This document shows, piece by piece, positions 23,041-35,295 of a stretch of DNA of 64,000 nt. The position numbers and the translations under genes were made by a program. The number at the start of each line of letters is the position of its first letter. The stretch's first letter is position 1. A model generated the notes under the pieces. It ran no database searches and was not told where the DNA came from. It worked only from the letters and a program-made list of their open reading frames with translations. The stretch is taken from the NCBI GenBank assembly GCA_024509875.1, contig JAMPIV010005013.1:827501-891500 (forward strand). Direction: 5' to 3'. The stretch comes from Oreohelix idahoensis (Eukaryota; Mollusca; Gastropoda; Stylommatophora; Oreohelicidae).

Positions 23041-24071
23041 TTGATATAGCTGACTGTGTATAATTAATAAATACTCACCTAAAATCAGTCTCAGGTTAGA
23101 CATTTTAACTCGAGATTTCGCCTCGTGTAATAGCGGGCGTACGATTTAAAAAAAAATACCCACGAATTTTGTACACATGACTTATGTTGTGGTAATTTAT
23201 TTGTTATTCAGAGCAGAAAAGTAACAAGGCTGGACGGCCGTTTTCTTCATCCTTTATAAAAAAGATGTTCATTCAGTCCTTCGTGTATTTTATTCTTAAA
23301 TTATCTTAAGCAAACGGGCTTTTGAAGTAGTGTTCGTTGATTTAGAATCAGGATTATAAAAAAGTACGTATATCTCACTTTTATATTTGTCACAATAAAC
23401 AGAACCCCGTCATTTTCTTCACCGGTTTCACACCCGAGCCAGGCCGGGTACAACAACGGCTGTTCAATGTTGTAAAAAGCATAACAGAAATAAGCGAGAA
23501 CTCCAAGAAGTAGAAACATCACAGTTGGCAAACAATCGAATTTGTTGTGTGAGACATGATCGATATTCCCAAAATCACATAAGTCATCCAATGAAGATGA
23601 ATTGGGCCTAGAAAAGTGACTTACCATCTTAAGACTGTACATGCAGCCAGAGCCAGCTGAGAGGATCTTAAAGGTGGAGCGAGGTCTCGAGAAGGCGCCT
23701 CTTCCCACCCCCCTCCCCCCCGCAACGAGTGCCGTACTGATCCAGCTCTTATGACACTCAGTTTTAAGCTACTGAGTTGAGTTACACTATAATTTCAGAA
23801 AGTGGTGTTTGCTGATAGTTAACATTCTACAAAAGCATAAAACACTTTTGTTTTTGACATCTTTTTTATTTAAAAGAAAAAATTGTCTTCGCCTCAGCAA
23901 GACCGCTCCCAAGAGCGTCCCTGCAAGCAACAATTGCTAACATTTGTAAAGCAAACAGGCTCAGGTCCACAATCAAACTGATGACTATTGCAAGAGTAGT
24001 GCCATAGATGATGCTGCCGTGGGGGAGTGAAGTGTTAGAGATGTAAAAATACTAGGTCTCGTCTTTATGAT
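23041..24071. other. Otherwise empty flank of the 24-kb LTR element
   Basis: Apart from the exon candidate, nothing recognisable. The last five bases (24072-24076, GTTGG) are the target duplication of the next element. Confidence 0.5.
23301..23708 (-). CDS. Candidate membrane-protein exon, uncertain
   Basis: I do not recognise the protein. On the minus strand a 135-codon frame has a polar N-terminal part (SRPNSSSLDDLCDFGNIDHV), one clear hydrophobic span of ~21 residues (CLPTVMFLLLGVLAYFCYAF, about residues 58-79), and then PLLYPAWLGCETG. A good 5' splice site, G|GTGAAG, follows at 23423. This would suit a first exon of a single-pass membrane protein, with the rest of the frame intronic. A second perfect donor, GTAAGT, lies right after an in-frame ATG near 23624, so the start and exon ends are open. 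It may equally be chance. Confidence 0.2.
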   Translation of the reverse strand: MGRGAFSRPRSTFKILSAGSGCMYSLKMVSHFSRPNSSSLDDLCDFGNIDHVSHNKFDCLPTVMFLLLGVLAYFCYAFYNIEQPLLYPAWLGCETGEENDGVLFIVTNIKVRYTYFFIILILNQRTLLQKPVCLR

Positions 24072-24076
24072 GTTGG

Positions 24077-24880
24077 TGTTGCAGGGGCGGCCAGTAGTTT
24101 TTACAGGCGGTTCGGTAAAATTAGCTCAACGGATTGTTGAGAGCTTGATAGTCAATCGTGTAATCTGGGTTTACAGTTCATCTTCTTTAGAGCTTCGTGT
24201 CTTTGATGTTAAGTACGCGAATGTGGGTTAAAATTAACTTGTGACCATGATAATGATGATTTCAATTCCCAAAAGGTTCAGAGACTTGATAAGTCATTCC
24301 TTGAGTCCATATAAATTTAATATATCAATTCCATACACGAACAGTTCACACATGGTCATCATGAAGAATTATACATAATAATTGCAGTTCCTACTTCATC
24401 TATGATTCCTTTACAAATCAGTCCTTGTCTCATACATCTGAACTACTGTAGGCAGAACGACATAACTATATGCACGCGTGGTTGGTAAATCCAACGACCG
24501 ACAGTGAGATTATGCGTCTGGCACTAGTATTAACTAAAGAGGACTGTTAATTCATCTCGACAAGGTTTAGTCAACTACTAACCTGTAACTTCATCTTTCT
24601 TCATCACAACAGTGGACTGACCCATGTCCATGAGAAAATACAATATAACCGTGTGGCCTTTCCTGCCCGACACTATAAGAATATAAAGACACGTCTTCTC
24701 CGTTTGACGGTCATTTGAAAAAGGGTCCCGTTACTTGGTCACCGTGCGTGACTACCAACGCTGAAACGTCACAGCGTTCACTAGGCTAATAATACTTTTT
24801 ACATTACATTAAACGTTGTAACCCCTAAAATCGCATGCTGCTAACCTCTAGCAGACAATGCCAATTAATCTACCGTAACA
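24077..24880 (-). repeat. 3' LTR of the 24-kb element
   Basis: 804 bp. Differences from the partner seen at GTGTCTTTG/GTGCCTTTG, GGGTTAAAA/GGGTTTAAA, ATTTCAATT/ATTTGAATT, AAAAGGTTC/AAAATGTTC and AACGACC/AACCACC. Confidence 0.97.
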
Positions 24881-24899
24881 ATTCCCTGTCCACCGGGGG

Positions 24900-24930
24900 A
24901 AAAAAAAATCTATTAGATAGATTTTTTTTT
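24900..24930. other. A/T hairpin beside the 3' LTR
   Basis: AAAAAAAATCTAT, spacer TAG, ATAGATTTTTTTT: a perfect inverted repeat with arms of at least 13 bp, 20 bp inside the LTR edge. On the minus strand it is followed by CCCCCGGTGGACAGGGAAT and then the LTR, so it sits just upstream of where a polypurine tract is expected. Confidence 0.8.
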
Positions 24931-25995
24931 CAAAAACCTATCTGAATGAATATCAAAAAATTTAACAATATCAAAAAAAATTAACAAAATGCGGCATATG
25001 GCCTACGACGTTCTGTCTAGAACCAATGTCGTGGTCATGTCGACTAACTAACAGTCATCTAATATATTAATGATCATATTATACCTAAATGTTATACATA
25101 AATTTTATATAAACTAAAAGAGAATGGCTACTGTTGATATCTAATTAAATAATTAATTAGCTCAAAATATGTTGCAATGAAATGTCACGACAGACTAATC
25201 TAAAGAGTTAAAATTAAACTAATTTATTATATTGAGTGTGTAATAAGAATAAAGTTGTTGAAAATCTAATGTAAGAAAAATGAAAGGATATGTTAAAGAG
25301 AGAAATAAATAAATAAAGAATAAAGTAGAGAAAAAAGTAATGTATAAATTTAACTTAGTTATGTGTGTTGGACATTAATTAAGTTTAGTATTAAGTTGTT
25401 AATAGCTATCTAAATTAATCAATTTAAACAATAATGTAGTATGTGATGTATCCACATAATTATTAACTATATAATATAATAGTTACATACAATAACATTA
25501 TCTAAGAATCATGTGAGTTTTTATTTTTTTCTTTCTTTCATTTTTTTCAAATTTCATTTCATTTTTTTCATATTTATCTCACCTTTCATTTTAATTTCCA
25601 TTATTTTAACGACTTAATTAAAATTAATTAAAGTTGGATAAGATGATCCATACGTATGCTTGATCCTTGTGAATTCCAATTAACAAACAAATGTTTAAGT
25701 GTTTCAGTTCATAAGTATCGACGTTATTGATAATAGTTCATGTCGCATACTGAGTTACTTTGATAGTGTTTTCTATTATGTTCACTTGATGCACGGAAAT
25801 GTGTCCAATAGTTTTATCAGTAAAGGATAGCAAGCAAAGTTCTGGCGTAAATACGAACATAGAGTCAATTGATTTCGTTCATTTCGTATATAAAGTCTTT
25901 AGTAAGCAGATACGTGTATTGTAGGCAATTGTTTCTGTCTATGTAGAACAGCAATGATAGTGCTCTTGAGTAAGTATCTGTGACGTTACTATAGT
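24931..25995. other. AT-rich 3' untranslated region of the 24-kb element
   Basis: About 1.06 kb between the RNase H stop and the hairpin. No open frame of note and no integrase or envelope-like motif on either strand. Confidence 0.7.
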
Positions 25996-27592
25996 TCAGG
26001 ACTCGACATCAGTAGGATTTCGAGATAGAGTATCTGCCAGGACGTTGTCTGCTCCTGTGATGTACTCGATTGAGAAGTCGAACGGTTGTAAGAGAATAGC
26101 GAATCTGGTGAGCTTTGGACTTTTATGATTCGCCCGTCGTAGTGATGCCACGGCTTTCTGGTCTGTCTGTACTACGAACGGGGCTCCTAACAGGAACTTT
26201 TCCAACTTCGTTATCGCCCACACCACTGCTAAAAGTTCGCGGTCGACAGTTGAGTATTTGACTTCCGGTGGTTTCAGTTTCCGTGAGACGTACAAGTTTG
26301 GATGGAGGATGTCGTCATGATATTGGAGCAAACATGCGCCAATTCCGTAGCTACTCGCATCTGTTCGGAGAATAAACTTTTTGGAAGCATCAGTTAGTCT
26401 CAAGATTGGTGGGTTTGAAAATATGTTAATAATATTAAGGAAAACATTATTACACTCACTAGTCCATGTCACCTTCACTGGCATGTCCTTCTTTAATAAT
26501 GAGGACAAGACAGCCGTGATAGATGACAAGTTAGGTACGAATCTACTGTAATATTGGACTAGACCTAACAAGCTTCTAACCTGTTTCTTCGTTTGAGGAA
26601 CGGAAATGTTTAAAATTTTAGAAACCGTACTGGGTAGTGTTCGGATATATCCTGCTCCAATAATGTGACCCAAAAAAAGTTATTTCATGAAATGCTACTT
26701 GTAATTTTGTGGGTTTAGCAGTTAAATTGTTCCTTCTTAATGTGTCCAAAACGTTTTCAAGACCCAAAAAATGTTCCTCAAAAGATGAACTAAATAATCA
26801 TATGTCGTCTATGTATGTAATAATGTCTGGTCTACCTGAAAAAATGTGTCGCATCATGCGAACAAAGGTAGCTGGAGCGTTAACAAGCCCAAAAGGCATA
26901 ACATTCCACTGGTATAGACCTTGCGGAGTGGAAAACGCTGTGTAGTATTTAGCTTTTTCGGTTAGTGGTATCTGCCAATAACCTTTAGTTAAGTCTATCT
27001 TAGTGAATATCGTTGCGGTCGATAGACGTGGCAGTAAGTCGTCGAGAAGTGGATGTGGTTCGCTATCAACTATCGTTTGTGCATTTAATTTTCTATAGTC
27101 AACGCATAGTCTAATGTTATTGTCCTTCTTTCGGACAATAACTAATGGAGAAGAAAATGGGGAATTACTAGTTTCAATAATTCCTAAAGATAACATCTGT
27201 TCAAGTTCCTTAGTAGTTTTAGTAAGAAAATGTAGAGGAACAGAATATGGATGTACCCGAATTGGAGTATCATCGTTAAGAGTGATGTCATGAGTAATGA
27301 CTGATGTGCGACCTGGAACGTCGGTCAACACATCTGGATAAGATTGTAGAAGTTCAGCAATCTGTTGATGCTGTTGCGGTGTAACCGACGAAGAGATGGT
27401 TACGTCCCGCCAAGATTCACTAGGCTGTACTACAGGTACAGGTAAAGCTAACTGTACCTCAGGAAAAGAAGATTCTTCTTCCTGGATAACAGACAAATTA
27501 GAATAGTGGCATCTAGGTACGACAGTGTCATCTAGTTCATGAAAAATAGCTTGTAAGCGTTCAGTAATAGAAAATATACAATATTTAATTCA
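25996..27592 (-). pseudogene. RT-RNase H of the 24-kb element, two lesions
   Basis: The minus frame is open from about 27592 without an ATG before the RT. It begins with a linker (HELDDTVVPRCHYSNL, VLTDVPGRTSVITHDI) like the segment that follows integrase in the Gmr1-type copies. RT blocks: FSSPLVIVRKKD, RLCVDYRKLNAQ, KIDLTKGYWQIPL, VMPFGLVNAPATF and YIDDI. The frame then hits TGA (about 26797) and later shifts by one base in a run of seven T (about 26675). It continues as HIIGAGYIRTLP, RNase H RTDASSYGIGACLLQ, VDRELLAVVWAI, QTDQKAV and NVLADTLSRN. The RT frame differs from Gag's, with a ~90-nt gap. Confidence 0.92.
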
Positions 27593-27683
27593 CAAGAACA
27601 TAAATGACCAATAAAGGAAAGAAATGATGACTGACTATGCTGAGTCATCAACGATATGAGAAAAAATGTGTTACCATAACCTG

Positions 27684-30326
27684 TTATCTGCGTGACGCAG
27701 CATTAGGTACTAATTGTAACCGTAGACAATGGTGGTTAAAGTAAGCACCATTATCCCGCTCGATGACCATTCGAGCATCTCTATTGTTACGAAATGTAAC
27801 TATAGCTTCACCATACCTGTCATTGGTAGGTGACAACAACCGTACAAACATAACGTCTGCCGTGTCATTAAAGAAATTACTAAGTGACTGCCATCTGGTA
27901 CCTTGTGGCAGATTGCGCACTAACACGGTGCGAGAATATGCACCCTTCCCAATGTAAGTGGGATCAGTGTCACTAACATGATAAATAGTTCTTCTTCTAT
28001 TTAATCCCTTGGATCTGGTAGTCTTATGAGATGATGTCTCATAATGATTGACATATTTATTTGTCCTAATTTTATTAGATAAGTTCATAAGAACTCCACC
28101 ATCATTACCCTTGTTTGGGACATCTTTTCTTTTCCCATTTTCAACAATTTTATCCAGATCACTGTTAATATGATCCTGTCGCCAATATCTATCTTCCGAC
28201 TTGGCGGCACTCTTTAGAGAAAAGGCATATCTGCCTCGAAATGATTCTATAATCTTCCCTGGATGTGCTGGTAGTTTAGTATCATTTTTTTTCTGTATGA
28301 GAGTCTCATCCTTCTCCTCATCGATTTCCAAAATGGTACTTAGACTGAAATTGGAGAAAACTGAGCCACGTGTATTTATTTTGTTGGCTCGTAATGTAGC
28401 TGTTGCAATGACAGCGTTAGCATTGCAATAAAATTGCACATTATTTAATTCCCATTCCTCAATTTCCTGTGGGGAACAATCCTTACTACCATGGATGCGT
28501 CCCAACATCAGATCTGCAATTGGATTCTGAAGCATGCATACCTTAACTTGTCCTGAAAAGAAAGGTGTATTAACATGGACAATAGCTGTTGGGTAAAACT
28601 CAATAGTTCCCCCAAAAGTCATGCACCGGACATATTCCCCTGTTGCACAGCTAGGATGTACCAGAGACTGCCGCACTCCAATTGTTGTGGATCCCGAATC
28701 TCTCAATAGAGAAACCATTGAACCATTAACTATCCCTCTGTTGAAAATCAGAGAGCCTGTCCCATCATTGGATGCAAGACTGACTTCTGGTAGAATGTGT
28801 CCGCAGTTCAGAACTGTCTCTTTTGCCTTCTGAAATATAAGATTACATTTTTGGCAACTATTTGCCACGTTATAATTCATTGCAAAACAAGTAGACGAGG
28901 ACTGTATTTTGTTATTAGTAGGTGAACTCTGAACCTCAGGGGTTGTAGCAGTAGTAACGGCTGCCCCTGTATTATGATTATAATTTGTCGATCTACGAGA
29001 ATGAGAACGATGACGAGAATAATCAGTTGAATTATTCCGTTGTCCTCTATTGTAACTGTTATCTCGATGTCTCGAGTTATAATTATCGCTGTTGTTCCAA
29101 TTGTTACCGTTATTATCATTATATGAACGATTATAACTTGAGTTACGTGGATTACTGTTGTATCTGGACTGAGGTGAATAATTTCTGTTTTGTGGTCTTC
29201 CTCTATTAAAGTTATTGTTAAAGCTATTACGTCCCTTATGAAAATTAATGTCATAGTTTCCCTTGAACCTACCTCTGTCCACACTGTGTGTTCTAGGTTT
29301 GTTATTACTATGATATGCCATATTGGAGGCTACAGGAAGTGGTTCTCTTATTAACGAGCCAGAAATGTTAGCATTCGGATGAGCGGTGCAGTAATTTAAA
29401 GAAATTTTTTCTAACTCATCAATAGTTTCTGGTTTCCGTTCTTGCAGATAAGCAAAGAACGGTGGGCTGACAGAAGATAACACTTTATCCCTCAATAACA
29501 AATCGACTAAATTGTCGTAAGATTTGTTGACACCTGCTAGTTCAACCCATCTGTTAAAAGTATTGCGTATGTTAGCAATAAAACCTGTGAAATCTTTATT
29601 ATTATCTGGCAACAAACTTTTGAAACGTAATCTACATGCCTCTTCGTTCAAATGGAACCGACGTAATAACAAAGTCTTAATGGCCTCATAGTCTGTGGCT
29701 AATGTCGGATCAATATTTTGTGCTGCACTTGCAGGTTCTCCATCCAGAAATTCCTTGAGTTTAAGTGCCCATGCTGTTTTGTCAAGGTTATTGACCTTAC
29801 ATATATCCTCAAAGCGCGCCAGCCATGATGATAGGTCGTCCACGTGTAATTTGAACGGTGGTAGCTTAAAGTAATAATTGCCCTTAAGTCGGTTGGAAGA
29901 AGATCCCGATTGAGCATTATCATTTTGGCTTGCTGCAGCACCCTGCGAATTAAGTTTTGCTGTTTCCAATTTAAGCCGTTGCAATTCCATTTCTTGCTGC
30001 AGTATGATTTCCTGTCGTTTCAATTTATTCTCTTCTTCAATCCGTAGGATTTCATCTCTTGCCATCTTTCTTTCTTCTTCTTGTCTTAATTCTTCTTTCT
30101 CTGCCTTAGCAATAGCTTTCTTTTCAGCCTCTTTTCTTTCAAGCTTTCCTTTTCTTTTCAAGTTCATCCTCTGCCTTAGCAATAGCTTTCCTTTCAGCCT
30201 CTTTTCTTTCAAGTTCTTCCATCTCTGCCTTATATTTTGCAAGTTGTTGTTCTGCAAATTCCAGGAGTGCATCTCCCTTTTGTTACAATCTTTTCCAATT
30301 TTAATGAAATGATCCAAGGTAAGCAT
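27684..30326 (-). CDS. Gag-protease polyprotein ending in an RNA recognition motif
   Basis: 880 codons, intact. Residues ~35-145 are a charged coiled coil. ~150-330 is a Gag capsid-like domain related to the one at 1-1193 (SWLARFEDICKV, LLLRRFHLNEE, RWVELAGV, LLLRDKVLSSV). ~350-470 is a basic Asn/Arg/Ser-rich disordered tract with RGR and RGQ boxes, probably RNA-binding. ~490 is a CQKC...CGH cluster. The protease motif LLRDSGSTTIG is at ~543 (DSG), with LMLGR as its C-terminal block. Residues ~799-873 form an RRM: RNP2-like VLVRNL, RNP1-like RYGEAIVTF, then a helix and RLQLV strand. The GEA style recalls hnRNP H/F-type RRMs. The N-terminal ~35 residues look out of frame relative to the coiled coil, so the true start may differ. 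Confidence 0.88.
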   Translation of the reverse strand: MLTLDHFIKIGKDCNKREMHSWNLQNNNLQNIRQRWKNLKEKRLKGKLLLRQRMNLKRKGKLERKEAEKKAIAKAEKEELRQEEERKMARDEILRIEEENKLKRQEIILQQEMELQRLKLETAKLNSQGAAASQNDNAQSGSSSNRLKGNYYFKLPPFKLHVDDLSSWLARFEDICKVNNLDKTAWALKLKEFLDGEPASAAQNIDPTLATDYEAIKTLLLRRFHLNEEACRLRFKSLLPDNNKDFTGFIANIRNTFNRWVELAGVNKSYDNLVDLLLRDKVLSSVSPPFFAYLQERKPETIDELEKISLNYCTAHPNANISGSLIREPLPVASNMAYHSNNKPRTHSVDRGRFKGNYDINFHKGRNSFNNNFNRGRPQNRNYSPQSRYNSNPRNSSYNRSYNDNNGNNWNNSDNYNSRHRDNSYNRGQRNNSTDYSRHRSHSRRSTNYNHNTGAAVTTATTPEVQSSPTNNKIQSSSTCFAMNYNVANSCQKCNLIFQKAKETVLNCGHILPEVSLASNDGTGSLIFNRGIVNGSMVSLLRDSGSTTIGVRQSLVHPSCATGEYVRCMTFGGTIEFYPTAIVHVNTPFFSGQVKVCMLQNPIADLMLGRIHGSKDCSPQEIEEWELNNVQFYCNANAVIATATLRANKINTRGSVFSNFSLSTILEIDEEKDETLIQKKNDTKLPAHPGKIIESFRGRYAFSLKSAAKSEDRYWRQDHINSDLDKIVENGKRKDVPNKGNDGGVLMNLSNKIRTNKYVNHYETSSHKTTRSKGLNRRRTIYHVSDTDPTYIGKGAYSRTVLVRNLPQGTRWQSLSNFFNDTADVMFVRLLSPTNDRYGEAIVTFRNNRDARMVIERDNGAYFNHHCLRLQLVPNAASRR

Positions 30327-31906
30327 TCTTGAAGTTGATTTATTTAAGTATTCAATTACTTATGTTTAGTAATCACCACTAGAATCTATGTCGATAATTC
30401 TAATTACTCAACGAATGAATAATCAATATAAGAAATTGCAATATTCCTGTACTGTTATTTATAAGTTACACAAATCTTTAATATTTTGTAAAAATATTAT
30501 ATATATATATCAACTAATATCTATCATAAATAGTTATGATAGTTAGTTATATAAGGTGCTGAAATTATATCATGCACTTAATATTAGTATTCAATAATTA
30601 TGGGTATATTCCCTAAACAATTAGGTTATTTAATCTTAATAGTTATTAAGTTTACAATGTAGTAATGAGAAAATGTACTAATTAACATTTAATATGTCTT
30701 AATATGTTATAAAGTTATAATAATTAATCATGGTATATTATGCCATAATCATGAGCTATAAAGTGCATTGCCCATTTCTTGGACCACTACTGCAAATATG
30801 TGCAAAGTCCCTAATTCCTCCTTAAAAGTCATAAAAATTTAATCATATTCATCTACACTATTATTAATGAATAAATTATAGCATTAATATTAAATTATAA
30901 AAGGATGAAATGAAGACAAACAATACAATGTGTTAACCAAGGATTACAGAACAGTATTACCATACGACAAGACATTTTCACAATAAAAAATGCATTTATA
31001 ACTAAGTGGTATAAAACGGAAGTGAGAGATTAAGAATGAACTGAATAGAAAACTAACCTGCGTACACAAAAATTAGTGACGTATACATGGACTCATTGAC
31101 GATTGTACAAAAAATATAAACTGAATGATAGTAAGGTCAGAAAAAACACGATAGGTTACAAACATTGTTACAAAACTGAATAAAAATTAGAACTAAATAC
31201 ACTAGAATACCCCAATTATAACTAGACTGGACATCTAACATGCAAGGTCAATTAATTGCAATTACGAACGAACGAAAATCATCGGAAGGTCGTCGATGGG
31301 TTCTTCGTTAAAAGCAATTAACTAACGGCCTTAAGGAACATTCAGAATGAATATCGGCATCCTCAGAGCCATGTTATTCATTCCAAACCGCCGCCCATCC
31401 ATACCCACAAATAAGGGACAACATCAACGGAAAAAAACAGATATGACATAGATATATAATAAATAGCGAGGACATGCCTGCACAGCGAAATGGACTTAGT
31501 ATTGTGTTTTATGACGGACAATCGTCCTAAGTCTAAACTTATCTTTAAAAGGCTCCGGCGATGTCAAGTTCACCAACGGACTAGATCAATGCCTAGTACT
31601 GTTTGCTCTCGATTGGTTGACAACCGTATTCAATCGTCCGGTCTTCTTGATAAGGTAAATCTTCATCAACTTGGAAGGCGTTGACGGTTGTACTTTCAGA
31701 GCGTGGCATCTGCGCATGATGTAGTGACGTCAGATTGGCATTTCGTAGTCATGCGTTGAACGTCGTTTTTACTCATCATGTGACTTTCTTGTAATGGTAA
31801 ACAGTTGGTAAAAGTATGTAAACAAGAAAAAAAAATTTCCTTTTTTCTTTCGTTCAGCGGTGGCCAACTAATTCTTTCTTTCGTTCCCCATCAATGGCCA
31901 ACCAGT
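30327..31906 (-). other. 5' leader of the 24-kb element
   Basis: 1.58 kb, AT-rich, no coding frame. Right inside the 5' LTR the minus strand reads AC then TGGTTGGCCATTGATGGGG, a TGG-starting stretch suitable as a primer-binding site. The tRNA is not identified. A TTGGCCA word recurs ~45 bp further in. Confidence 0.6.
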
Positions 31907-32710
31907 TGTTGCAGGGGCGGCCAGTAGTTTTTACAGGCGGTTCGGTAAAATTAGCTCAACGGATTGTTGAGAGCTTGATAGTCAATCGTGTAATCTGGGT
32001 TTACAGTTCATCTTCTTTAGAGCTTCGTGCCTTTGATGTTAAGTACGCGAATGTGGGTTTAAATTAACTTGTGACCATGATAATGATGATTTGAATTCCC
32101 AAAATGTTCAGAGACTTGATAAGTCATTCCTTGAGTCCATATAAATTTAATATATCAATTCCATACACGAACAGTTCACACATGGTCATCATGAAGAATT
32201 ATACATAATAATTGCAGTTCCTACTTCATCTATGATTCCTTTACAAATCAGTCCTTGTCTCATACATCTGAACTACTGTAGGCAGAACGACATAACTATA
32301 TGCACGCGTGGTTGGTAAATCCAACCACCGACAGTGAGATTATGCGTCTGGCACTAGTATTAACTAAAGAGGACTGTTAATTCATCTCGACAAGGTTTAG
32401 TCAACTACTAACCTGTAACTTCATCTTTCTTCATCACAACAGTGGACTGACCCATGTCCATGAGAAAATACAATATAACCGTGTGGCCTTTCCTGCCCGA
32501 CACTATAAGAATATAAAGACACGTCTTCTCCGTTTGACGGTCATTTGAAAAAGGGTCCCGTTACTTGGTCACCGTGCGTGACTACCAACGCTGAAACGTC
32601 ACAGCGTTCACTAGGCTAATAATACTTTTTACATTACATTAAACGTTGTAACCCCTAAAATCGCATGCTGCTAACCTCTAGCAGACAATGCCAATTAATC
32701 TACCGTAACA
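31907..32710 (-). repeat. 5' LTR of the 24-kb element
   Basis: 804 bp, next to target duplication GTTGG (32711-32715). The promoter for the minus-strand transcript must be here. A TTTATATGG stretch on the minus strand near 32140 is the best TATA candidate. Confidence 0.97.
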
Positions 32711-32811
32711 GTTGGGTATGAACGATTCCTTTCCTCTTTGTCTTTGAGACAGATAACTAACTGAAGGGCAGACTCGGATATCCATTAACAGCCTGGTAGA
32801 CTGGAGCGTGA

Positions 32812-32886
32812 TGCTACCTGGTTTCAAACCCGGAAACTATGAGTCGAGAAGCAAACTCTCTAACTACTGTGCCAATTAACACTCCC
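32812..32886 (-). mobile_element. tRNA-like SINE head
   Basis: On the minus strand TTAATTGGCACAGTAGTTAG (A-box-like) is followed 40 nt later by GGGTTTGAAACC (B-box-like). The downstream part is not recognised, so this is a fragment or a diverged SINE. Confidence 0.5.
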
Positions 32887-33085
32887 TATTTACTGAAGTC
32901 AAACCTTATGCTTGACTACCTGCATCGGATTCTACATTTCGCATCAGTGTTCTATTATTTTGTTTGGTTTCTTTGTGTTTATATTTCTTCATCGTTCTGT
33001 ATTTTTACTTGTATAGTTTTTGTTCTTTTAATTCACTTTTTTTAACCAACTTATGTGTCACAATACCTTTGTGTGCCGCACTTTA

Positions 33086-33427
<342 letters not shown>

Positions 33428-33500
33428 GAACGAACGAACGTTTATTTTTGAAGGGTTAAGAATTGGGCACGCAGGCCCGTCTAACATTCTGCCCTTCCAC
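33428..33500. repeat. Array-anchored unit with GGCCCGTCTAACA
   Basis: Directly right of the GATA array: GAACGAACG, TTTTTGAAGGGTTAAGAA, then AGGCCCGTCTAACA. The same series ends the 119-bp array at 41404-41480. Confidence 0.7.
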
Positions 33501-34568
<1,068 letters not shown>

Positions 34569-34867
34569 ATTTATTTGACCGAAATTACAGGGTATTCAGA
34601 TAAAGAATTCGACAGACAAACAAACAGACAGACAGAGAAAATCATTTAAGTGTGATCCTGTAATGAGATAAACATGAGGAGTTGTTAACTGTAGTTGGGC
34701 GGCATGACGGATGTTCTGATGGCGGTGGTAGCGCGTGGACTATGTTTTCGGTGCCAGCCTTTGGGAGAATAATGAATAAACAATGAAGGCGGACAATTTT
34801 CTGTGCCTCACATCGCACGACCTCACTGAGAAGTGAGAAAGAACATCTCCATAGAGACCCACACACA

Positions 34868-35295
34868 CTTTGTAAGAGAAAGAGAGAGAGAGACATATAA
34901 AATGTAAGAGATAGAGAGAGTGAGACACATAAAAAATGTAAGAGATAGAGAGAGTGAGACATATAAAAAAATGTAAGAGATAGAGAGAGTGAGACAGATA
35001 AAAAATGTAAGAGATAGAGAGAGTGAGACAGATAAAAAATGTAAGAGATAGAGAGAGTTAGACAGATATAAAATGTAAGAGATAGAGAGAGTGAGACAGA
35101 TATAAAATGTAAGAGAAAGAGAGACAGATATAAAATGTAATTGAAAGAGAGAATGAGACAGATATAAAATGTAAGAGATAGAGAGAGTGAGACAGATATA
35201 AAATGTAAGAGATAGAGAGAGTGAGACAGATATAAAATGTAAGAGATAGAGAGAATGAGACAGATATAAAATGTAAGAGATAGAGAGAGTGAGAC
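34868..35295. repeat. ~30-bp minisatellite, left part
   Basis: Units like AGAGAGAGTGAGACAGATAT plus AAAATGTAAGAGAT repeat about 13 times. The array resumes at 36505 after the hAT insertion. The long minus-strand frames rich in Leu, Ser and Tyr are produced by the repeat. Confidence 0.95.

Larger units (their letters stand above)
24077..32710 (-). mobile_element. Young Ty3/gypsy-type LTR element with Gag-RRM and no integrase, 8.6 kb
   Basis: Two LTRs of exactly 804 bp (24077-24880 and 31907-32710), both TGTTGCAGGG...TACCGTAACA on the plus strand, differ at about five positions by eye. They are flanked by a perfect 5-bp duplication, GTTGG (24072-24076 and 32711-32715). Coding is on the minus strand: Gag-protease-RRM (30326-27684), then RT-RNase H (27592-25996). 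No integrase core or HHCC finger is present anywhere between the LTRs. The RT region carries two lesions. The LTR identity indicates recent movement, probably with integrase supplied by a relative. Confidence 0.95.

Noticed and set aside
24881..25995. Hidden integrase or envelope gene downstream of RNase H
   Set aside because: No open frame and no DDE, HHCC or membrane motif on either strand.
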